From an uncultured Candidatus Melainabacteria bacterium (GTDB taxonomy: Bacteria; Cyanobacteriota; Vampirovibrionia; Gastranaerophilales; Gastranaerophilaceae), in NCBI GenBank assembly GCA_937895785.1, contig CALBKW010000009.1, positions 1 through 16,422 of the forward strand: 16,422 bases of DNA. Reading direction: 5' to 3'. The translations under genes were made by a program, and so were the position numbers. The notes below the pieces were generated by a model. The model was not told the origin of the DNA. It worked only from the letters and a program-made list of their open reading frames with translations, and ran no database searches. Positions 7,454 to 13,327 of this stretch are shown one piece after another; the first letter of the stretch is position 1, and each line of letters begins with the position of its first letter.

Positions 7454-8023
7454 TTGGAATTAGCGCAAGAACACTTAGAGTTAATCAAGCGAATAATTAA
7501 GGCGGATAAAAAATTCCAAAACAACGAAGACTTGTTTGATGATTTTTTTAATGAAACCTGTAAGCGTTCCTTGTCCATAATTGAAACGATTGATGACGAA
7601 GATGCCCTAGAGGCGTATATTAGAAAGATTGCATCAACCGCTATTGTTGTTGTGCTAAAAAACATGGGTCGAGTTAGAAGAACTCATCAAAACTACGTTT
7701 CAACTAGAGATATTGAAGCTCAACCTGTTGAAATAAAGGATACTGCTAACATTGACAACATCGCTGTTAACTACAATTTTATTACAATACCAAAGAATCC
7801 AGAAGAGATTGTTGTTGAAAAGGAACTTTTACAATCTGTTTACGACTCTGTTGTTATTGCGCATAGCCAAAATGTCGAAAAACAATATCTGCAACTATAC
7901 GAATTACGCTATGTCGAAGGGAAGAAACAAGCTGAGATTGCTAGAGATATGAATATATCTCAATCACAAGTATCAAAAAGATTATTTGAACTTATGGAAG
8001 CAGTCAAGAAATCTATTAACTAA
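7454..8023 (+). CDS. ECF-like sigma-70 family RNA polymerase sigma factor, TTG start
   Basis: This 189-aa protein has the two-domain layout of small sigma factors. Residues about 25-78 resemble region 2: an acidic DLFDDFFNETCKR helix, then LEAYIRKIASTAIVVVLKNMGRVRR, which parallels the FRAWLyrIArN-A-D-lRrrRR pattern of ECF sigmas. Residues 79-120 are a linker. Residues about 125-186 resemble region 4, with LQLYELRYVEGKKQAEIARDMNISQSQVSKRL carrying the helix-turn-helix (159-180). The first usable codon after the in-frame TAA at 7448-7450 is TTG at 7454; no ATG or GTG precedes the conserved part. The ribosome site is poor, suggesting low-level translation. No anti-sigma gene of usual type (ZAS or RseA-like) is adjacent; the flanking genes are a TonB-like membrane protein and a STAND-type ATPase. 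A non-sigma HTH regulator is the alternative. Confidence 0.75.
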   Translation: MELAQEHLELIKRIIKADKKFQNNEDLFDDFFNETCKRSLSIIETIDDEDALEAYIRKIASTAIVVVLKNMGRVRRTHQNYVSTRDIEAQPVEIKDTANIDNIAVNYNFITIPKNPEEIVVEKELLQSVYDSVVIAHSQNVEKQYLQLYELRYVEGKKQAEIARDMNISQSQVSKRLFELMEAVKKSIN

Positions 8024-8052
8024 CAATTAACCACGAACATTTTAGGTAAAGT

Positions 8053-11000
8053 ATGATTTGTCCAAGATGTAAAAAGCAAATACCAAATGGAACTATAAAC
8101 TGTCCTCATTGTAATGTTAAAATAGGTACAGTTTGTAAGCATTGTGGTGCTTATAACTTAATCTATAACAAATCTTGTGTAGAATGTGGTACAGAACTTG
8201 TAAAATTTTGTCCTCATTGTAAATCTGCAAATTTTCCTAATGCACAAGCTTGCAGAAAATGTGGATATTCATTTAGAAAATCAAAACAAACAACTAACAG
8301 AAAAACAGGGCTAGAGCCCCCAAGACAATTTGTTTTACCTGCAATTTCAGATAAAACTACCAAAAGAAAAAAAACAAAGACTGTTATGTCGCCAATGCCA
8401 AAGCCTATTCAGAGTAAGAACATTATCAATGTTAATGTTCCAAATCATACCCCTGCAGATTCTCCGCTAATGCCAGAAAAAGAACTTTTACAAGGTTCTG
8501 ATAGAATGCTCTCAGGTCGTCATTCGGCAACAAAAATGTCTAACGCCTCTAGACTTCATTCAGCAAAGAAAAAAGCTATAAAAAAATTAAAAAAGAAGAC
8601 AGCTACTCCTGAAAACGAAGTTTTACAAAACCAATTAAACTCTTTACAAACTCAATTATCAGGTCTACAAGAACAATTGAGCACACTTCCGCAACAGCTT
8701 AACGCTATGAAACTTCAGCAACAAGAAATTAAAGCTGAAGAAGTTAAAATTGAGGAAGAACAACAAGAAATTATTAAAGAAAAACCAAAATCAAATCAAA
8801 AAAGTGTCTTGCCTAAAAGTAAAACACCACAAACTAACAAAAAGGTTCAACGCCCAATAAATGGCGTGACACCACAAATTAAAAATACGAACTTGCGAAA
8901 AGGGGTATTGCCATTAAAAGCAAATGTTTTACCGAACAGACATAACGTTATACCTAATCCACGCAAAGTTACACAACCGAAAAACATTCTTTCTGAAGCA
9001 GCTAACAGACAATTCAGAATAACAGAACCAAAGGCGAACGAAGAACCGCCAATTAAATCACACGCGATGAATACTGGTGATATGTCTTATTCACCTAACC
9101 TATTCACACAACAAAGCGCGAAAAACATACTTGTAAACACATTACTAAACACTTCTGTAAAAGTTATCTCGCTTAGTGGTACTAGCGGTATTGGCAAGAA
9201 TATCGTCCTTAGAGCAACAATTGAAGAACTTAAGGATAATCAATTCGTATGGCTAATTGGTAAAGCAACTCCGCTTAGCCAAATTACGCCATGCGGACTA
9301 TTTCAGGATATTCTGTTAACGTTCTTTAATGTTCCAAATTTCTGTATTAATACAACAAAACTAAAGAAAGACTCTTTAAAATTCTTTAAAACTGAATTTC
9401 CAAGCCTTAAAGTTGATGAAATAGATGACTTAGTAAACTTCTTATACCCTGAAAAATCGGCATATTACGAAACAATATTCAAAAACAAGACAAGAACCTT
9501 CAGTATATTAAGAAAAGTTTTTGAAACTATATCTTCAAGAATGCAAACAGTGTTTGTTTTTGACAACTTTGAGCATATTGATAATATGTCTTATGAGTTC
9601 CTAAAAACTCTTATCAATAGTGAAACAGGCTTACAAAACACAAAATTTATACTAACTTACAACGAACCTCGTTCAGCTAAGACATACTTGTATGATAAAT
9701 CATTGATGGACGAGCAGTACGCCGATATATCATTAATTCCATTTAATGATAGTCAAACTGATACTTTCATTAATCAATACAACCCATTGTTTATTAGTAC
9801 GTCACAAGCGCTAAGAGATACTATCCACAAGCAAACAGAAGGTAATCCAGCATATATTGAACAAATTTTGAATTTGGTTACAGATTCTAGCAGAAACTAC
9901 ATTTCATTCAGTTTACCTGATTCGTTTGATGCTGTTGTAAAACGTAGATTAGACATCTTAAAAAATGAGAATGTTTTAGTTTACGAACTTCTAATTGCAG
10001 CGGCTGTATTGGGCTTAAAATTCTATCCAGTTGTGTTAAATCAACTATTCAAAGTTGATGATAAAGAATTTGTAGCCTTATTCTCTAGCTTACTAGATTT
10101 GAACTATATTACACCTGTTAACGAATCTGCTTATGAATTTAAGAGCACTCGTTTATGGAAATCTATTTTAGAAATAGCAAGAAAAGACAAAAACTTTATG
10201 ACTGTAAATGAAAAGTTATTTGTTATTTTGTCTGGGTTTACGCTATCTTCACACTCTTCGTTAGCGTTACTAGCTACTAACTTAAAGGAAAACCTAAGCG
10301 CACTTAATGCTTGGTCAGAAGTGGTACGTCAAACTGCCGCTATTGGTGACGAAAATATTTACATAATGGCTCAAAAATATTCTCTAGTGCTAGTTGACAA
10401 GCTTCAAGGTGTAAATAGTTCTTTAATAAAGAATAACATTTACGAAAGACTTGGTAAAGTTATGTCATTTGGCAATCCAAAAGCTGCCATTGAATACTTA
10501 CCACGCGTAATTGAGCATGTTAGAAAACTTGATGACAATTTGAAAGAGTTTGAATTAACAGGCTATTTAGCTCAATGCTGTCACAAAGTTGGCAACCATT
10601 TTGGTGTAATTGAATGTATCGACAGTGCAGTCGCAAACGTAGACCAAACTTATGATTTAGAAATAGCAATGCTAAAATCAAGAAAATTAAATTCATTGCT
10701 AACAATCGGTAACTTTGGTGAAGTTGTAAACCTTATAGATAGCGAAATCTTGCCTATTTTTGAACAAAATTTAGACACAACAAAGACTCATAAAAATATT
10801 AAAATTGAAGATTTGTTTGAAGCTTGGCTTGAAACATACTTAATATTAGCAAATGCTCTAGTTTTACAAGGCGACAACCGCTCTATCGGCGTTGTAAGCA
10901 CTATTTTTGAAATAATCGAAAAGAACCACATTCAAAATGACTTATATATTTGCAAGGTTAAATTGACTCTAGCCCTTGCCAATACATTAAAAGGTGACAT

Positions 11001-11778
11001 TCAAGAATCAGAAGTTATCCTTGAAGAAACTCTAAAACAATACAAAAATAACGATATTATGGACGCACAGGCAGTTACTATATGGAATTTGATAAGCGTT
11101 ATCAATAGTATCTCAAGAAACCAATTAGAGGGCATTCAAGACGAATTATTCCAAATTGTAACATTCGTAAACAACAACAATGATCCATTAAGCAAGAACA
11201 TCTTAAAACTATTGCTAGGTAAGGTTCTTAAGGAAAAAGGCAAGTTCAAACAAGCACTTGCAATTTACTCTGAACAAGTTTCTTACTTTGCAAAAGAAAA
11301 GAATGCTTTGGGCGTACTTATTGCTTGGTACTTCATTTCAGAAGTTACACTTCTTACAGCAGGTCCCGAAAAATCGCTTGAATACTCGCTTAAAGCTCTT
11401 GATATTGCGCAAAGCCCAAAGATTCAAAACTTCTATTTTATTACGCAATTCAACAAGATTATCGGCGAAGCGTACCTTGCATTGCAGGATTACGACTCAG
11501 CAAAAGCCTACATCGAAAGCGCAATCGGCATTGCGCGTCAATTTGACTTGCTTGATACATTGTCTGAATTGTACTTCTTATATGGTAAATATTTACAAGA
11601 ATTATCTACAATTCAGTCTGAATCGCAACGAGATTACGCTGTTAGCGCCTTCAAGATGTATGACAAAGCCGTTAACCTTGCGCAAAGTCTACACAATAGC
11701 TTGTTAGTAAGCACTGTAATGACTGCAAACACTGAATTACGTCGTTATTGCCAAAAGAATGGTATTATCCTAAGATAG
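8053..11778 (+). CDS. Zinc-ribbon / coiled-coil / STAND-type ATPase / TPR-like repeat protein
   Basis: This 1241-aa, apparently cytoplasmic protein starts 29 nt after the sigma-like gene. Residues 1-72 hold six CxxC knuckles (C3/C6, C17/C20, C28/C31, C42/C45, C53/C56, C67/C70), i.e. three successive zinc ribbons. Residues 75-180 are basic and low-complexity; 187-245 are a Gln/Leu/Glu-rich coiled coil; 246-345 are again basic and proline-rich. The ATPase domain has Walker A G376-TSGI-G381-K382-N383, Walker B VFVFD504-N505-FEH, and the STAND-type EGNP at 596-599 before a winged-helix-like segment. Residues about 760-1235 are helical with TPR-like pairs (AIYSEQVSYFAKEKNALGV, AYLALQDYDSAKAYIESAI). 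The architecture recalls AAA_16-TPR signalling proteins and zinc-ribbon adenylate cyclases, but I see no cyclase, kinase or DNA-binding effector domain. Walker A ends in Asn, not Ser/Thr. It is probably a scaffold or switch protein; its partner and ligand are unknown. Confidence 0.85.
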   Translation: MICPRCKKQIPNGTINCPHCNVKIGTVCKHCGAYNLIYNKSCVECGTELVKFCPHCKSANFPNAQACRKCGYSFRKSKQTTNRKTGLEPPRQFVLPAISDKTTKRKKTKTVMSPMPKPIQSKNIINVNVPNHTPADSPLMPEKELLQGSDRMLSGRHSATKMSNASRLHSAKKKAIKKLKKKTATPENEVLQNQLNSLQTQLSGLQEQLSTLPQQLNAMKLQQQEIKAEEVKIEEEQQEIIKEKPKSNQKSVLPKSKTPQTNKKVQRPINGVTPQIKNTNLRKGVLPLKANVLPNRHNVIPNPRKVTQPKNILSEAANRQFRITEPKANEEPPIKSHAMNTGDMSYSPNLFTQQSAKNILVNTLLNTSVKVISLSGTSGIGKNIVLRATIEELKDNQFVWLIGKATPLSQITPCGLFQDILLTFFNVPNFCINTTKLKKDSLKFFKTEFPSLKVDEIDDLVNFLYPEKSAYYETIFKNKTRTFSILRKVFETISSRMQTVFVFDNFEHIDNMSYEFLKTLINSETGLQNTKFILTYNEPRSAKTYLYDKSLMDEQYADISLIPFNDSQTDTFINQYNPLFISTSQALRDTIHKQTEGNPAYIEQILNLVTDSSRNYISFSLPDSFDAVVKRRLDILKNENVLVYELLIAAAVLGLKFYPVVLNQLFKVDDKEFVALFSSLLDLNYITPVNESAYEFKSTRLWKSILEIARKDKNFMTVNEKLFVILSGFTLSSHSSLALLATNLKENLSALNAWSEVVRQTAAIGDENIYIMAQKYSLVLVDKLQGVNSSLIKNNIYERLGKVMSFGNPKAAIEYLPRVIEHVRKLDDNLKEFELTGYLAQCCHKVGNHFGVIECIDSAVANVDQTYDLEIAMLKSRKLNSLLTIGNFGEVVNLIDSEILPIFEQNLDTTKTHKNIKIEDLFEAWLETYLILANALVLQGDNRSIGVVSTIFEIIEKNHIQNDLYICKVKLTLALANTLKGDIQESEVILEETLKQYKNNDIMDAQAVTIWNLISVINSISRNQLEGIQDELFQIVTFVNNNNDPLSKNILKLLLGKVLKEKGKFKQALAIYSEQVSYFAKEKNALGVLIAWYFISEVTLLTAGPEKSLEYSLKALDIAQSPKIQNFYFITQFNKIIGEAYLALQDYDSAKAYIESAIGIARQFDLLDTLSELYFLYGKYLQELSTIQSESQRDYAVSAFKMYDKAVNLAQSLHNSLLVSTVMTANTELRRYCQKNGIILR

Positions 11779-11841
11779 CTATTAACTGCACATAGCTTTG
11801 TTTTTAGCTCGATAGCATCCTTATTTTCCAGATTATTCCTG

Positions 11842-11885
11842 TCAGTTCAGCTTAAAACTGGCTACGACGGATTAAGTTCAACTGA
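11842..11885. other. Interrupted inverted repeat in the non-coding 3' region
   Basis: TCAGTTCAGCTTAA (11842-11855) faces TTAAGTTCAACTGA (11872-11885). They pair at 11 of 14 positions, around a 3-by-3 internal loop, with a 16-nt apical loop. The stretch 11779-11911 holds no credible ORF and no RNA family I recognise (not tRNA, SRP RNA or tmRNA). It may be a structured 3' UTR or a small RNA. Confidence 0.4.
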
Positions 11886-11911
11886 TTTCAGCTTTATGTA
11901 AGTAAAAACAC

Positions 11912-11943
11912 GTCCGTAAAATTACGTACGTAAATTTACGGAC
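11912..11943. repeat. Near-perfect 32-bp palindrome
   Basis: GTCCGTAAA and TTTACGGAC flank the 12-bp palindrome TTACGTACGTAA. Only one base pair in the whole 32-bp symmetry is mismatched (A opposite A). There is no T-run directly after it, so a simple terminator is unlikely. It could be a dimeric protein-binding site or a stable RNA hairpin. Confidence 0.6.
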
Positions 11944-11972
11944 AAAATCATTTTTTATATTTTTTTATATAT

Positions 11973-12007
11973 AAAAAGACTTACTCAATTGAGTAAGTCT
12001 TTTTTTG
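11973..12007. terminator. Bidirectional terminator between convergent transcription units
   Basis: AAAAAGACTTACTCAA (11973-11988) is followed by its exact complement (11989-12004) and more T. It serves both the plus-strand unit ending at 11778 and the minus-strand unit ending at 12036. The core GACTTACTCAA differs from the GGCGGT-type cores of the other terminators here. Confidence 0.9.
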
Positions 12008-12035
12008 TTAGTTACTTTAAAGTTTTTATTTAAAA

Positions 12036-12614
12036 TTAAGCTTGTGCTTTTGCTGCTTTAGCTGCATCTTTTTTATCTAAGTAATCAGTTAATTTAGCAC
12101 CTAATTTGTTAGCTACTGGAGTAACGGCTACTGGAGAGATGTATCTGTTGATTGAAGAACATACAACTAAGTCGATTGCTGCTTTAGCGCCTGTTTTCAA
12201 TGTATCAACTTTCTTAGCATCATAACCACGTTTTGCTACTGCTTCACCGAATTTACCGCAGATGTTTTTAGAAACTTTGTTCAATGCGCCGATTGCTGTG
12301 TAAGTAATTGCTGTTGAAACTGCGAATGTTAAAGCTTGGTTAATAGCCATTGTAATACGTTCATTTTTAGATTTCTTTTCATCAGTTAAGTTTTTGTAGA
12401 TATATAAACCTGTTGTAACTGCTGAACTTGCTGTTGATAAGTGAGCCATTAAGTTTGGAGAATCACCGATTTTTTCCATACCTTTTACGAAAGCATCTGT
12501 GTTACCAACTTTTCCTAAACCTGTTGCAACCATATCTGTCATTTTATCCATTGCACCAGTGAATTTTACGTTTTGTGCTTTTGGAGCTACACTGTTAATT
12601 GCTGATACGTTCAT
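12036..12614 (-). CDS. Small NVxFxG-motif, membrane-associated protein (192 aa), second gene of a pair
   Basis: Function is unknown. NVKFTG is at residues 15-20, in the same N-terminal position as in the other small minus-strand proteins. The rest is helical: hydrophobic segments at about 56-73, 88-110 (INQALTFAVSTAITYTAIGAL) and 143-170, separated by lysine-rich connectors, ending in an Ala/Lys tail. Spacing of the hydrophobic segments and the pattern ASS-V-G, then A-A-I, then D-[IL]-[VL]-[VL] parallel the upstream neighbour, so the two are probably diverged paralogues. The ATG at 12614 shares its A with the TAA of the upstream gene, and the SD AAAGGAGGT lies in the last codons of that gene, so translation is likely coupled. 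Terminated at 11973-12007. There is no cleavable signal peptide. Confidence 0.85.
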   Translation of the reverse strand: MNVSAINSVAPKAQNVKFTGAMDKMTDMVATGLGKVGNTDAFVKGMEKIGDSPNLMAHLSTASSAVTTGLYIYKNLTDEKKSKNERITMAINQALTFAVSTAITYTAIGALNKVSKNICGKFGEAVAKRGYDAKKVDTLKTGAKAAIDLVVCSSINRYISPVAVTPVANKLGAKLTDYLDKKDAAKAAKAQA

Positions 12615-13219
12615 TATTTTGTACCTCCTTTGAAGCTATCTAAAACGGGACGTTGAGATTCTTGAGCTTGAGCAACTACTGGAGCTTGTTGAGCTTGTTG
12701 AGCAGGAGCTGCATCTTTTTTCTTACCGAATAATGCTTTGTTTACATATCCTGATAATTTAGAAGTTAACAATGCTCTTGGAACTGCTAACAAGATGTCA
12801 GGACCGAATGATAATACTTTGTTTACGTTCTTTTCTAATGTTGGATTAGATTTCATTTTTTCAGATAATTTTGGTAAATATTTATCTGTATTACCCATTA
12901 CCTTTTTCAAACCTGCTGAGATTGGTTTCATAACTGTAGATGTAATTGCGAAACCAATTACTGCCGATGCAATAGCGTGAGCTGCTGCATTACCTTTGTT
13001 CTTTTGTTCTTGTTCATTTTTTGCAGGTAGTGCCATAATTGTTAATGGACGCAAGACACCTGCCATAACTAATGATGAAGCTGCATTAAATGTTGCAGAG
13101 TTAGAACCTGCAAATTCAGCAACTTTTTCAAATGCTTTTGAGCCAACTACTGTATCAACCACGCCTGTAAATTGTGGTTGAGTGGCTTTTTGCATTGCTC
13201 CTACTGGATTGATTGCCAT
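12614..13219 (-). CDS. Small FTG-motif, membrane-associated protein (201 aa), first gene of a pair
   Basis: Function is unknown. PQFTG at residues 15-19 is a looser form of the NVxFxG motif. Hydrophobic segments lie at about 44-64, 78-98 (AAAHAIASAVIGFAITSTVM) and 137-152, with charged connectors KNEQEQKNK and KLSEKMKSN. Residues 168-190 are an Ala/Gln/Pro-rich linker, and the C-terminus is DSFKGGTK. The ATG at 13219 has AAAGGAA about 10 nt upstream. The gene is transcribed from the conserved two-part box at 13254-13284, apparently as an operon with the 192-aa gene. Its last codons (AAAGGAGGT, encoding KGG) also supply the ribosome site of the next gene. Codons lean heavily to GCT, ACT and GTT, as in the neighbour, which hints at high expression. 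It could be a membrane protein or an oligomerising helical protein. Confidence 0.85.
   Translation of the reverse strand: MAINPVGAMQKATQPQFTGVVDTVVGSKAFEKVAEFAGSNSATFNAASSLVMAGVLRPLTIMALPAKNEQEQKNKGNAAAHAIASAVIGFAITSTVMKPISAGLKKVMGNTDKYLPKLSEKMKSNPTLEKNVNKVLSFGPDILLAVPRALLTSKLSGYVNKALFGKKKDAAPAQQAQQAPVVAQAQESQRPVLDSFKGGTK
12622..12630 (-). promoter_or_regulatory. Shine-Dalgarno embedded in the upstream gene (coupling site)
   Basis: AAAGGAGGT on the minus strand encodes Lys-Gly-Gly near the end of the 201-aa protein and lies 7 nt before the ATG at 12614. The overlap of TAA and ATG (TAATG) completes a classic translational-coupling arrangement. Confidence 0.75.
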
Positions 13220-13253
13220 AATAGATACATTCCTTTATTTCACTAACACACTT

Positions 13254-13284
13254 ATATAAAGTACAGAGGATTTAAAAAGTTGCT
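13254..13284 (-). promoter_or_regulatory. Conserved two-part promoter-like box, copy 4 of 4
   Basis: On the minus strand: AGCAACTTTT, 12 nt, ACTTTATAT, then AAGTGTG. It ends 34 nt before the ATG at 13219. The proximal half is identical to the other three copies, about 10 kb away; the distal half fits RRCAAYTTTT. Surrounding sequence is not otherwise alike, so it is not just part of a duplicated block. Confidence 0.7.
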
Positions 13285-13289
13285 AGTTG

Positions 13290-13327
13290 AACCCCATGTT
13301 TGTAAACAAAAGTTTACAATTAGGGTT
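13290..13327 (-). terminator. Hairpin after the helicase gene, possible terminator
   Basis: The inner stem TTGTAAAC (13300-13307) / GTTTACAA (13312-13319) has an AAAA plus-strand loop. The outer AACCC/GGGTT can extend it, overlapping the helicase stop codon by two bases. On the minus strand the nearest T-run comes several bases later and coincides with the next promoter box, so termination efficiency is uncertain. Confidence 0.4.

Noticed and set aside
11258..11707. 149-codon plus-strand frame inside the STAND-type ATPase gene
   Set aside because: It overlaps the TPR-like region in another frame and has a Leu/Arg/Lys-rich composition typical of an off-frame reading.
8053..11778. Adenylate cyclase or protein kinase assignment for the zinc-ribbon ATPase
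   Set aside because: The architecture is reminiscent, but residues 75-345 are low-complexity and coiled coil with no catalytic motif.
11779..11911. tRNA, SRP RNA or other standard RNA gene in the gene-free stretch
   Set aside because: No cloverleaf, T-loop GTTC-A-C pattern, CCA end or SRP tetraloop signature could be found.
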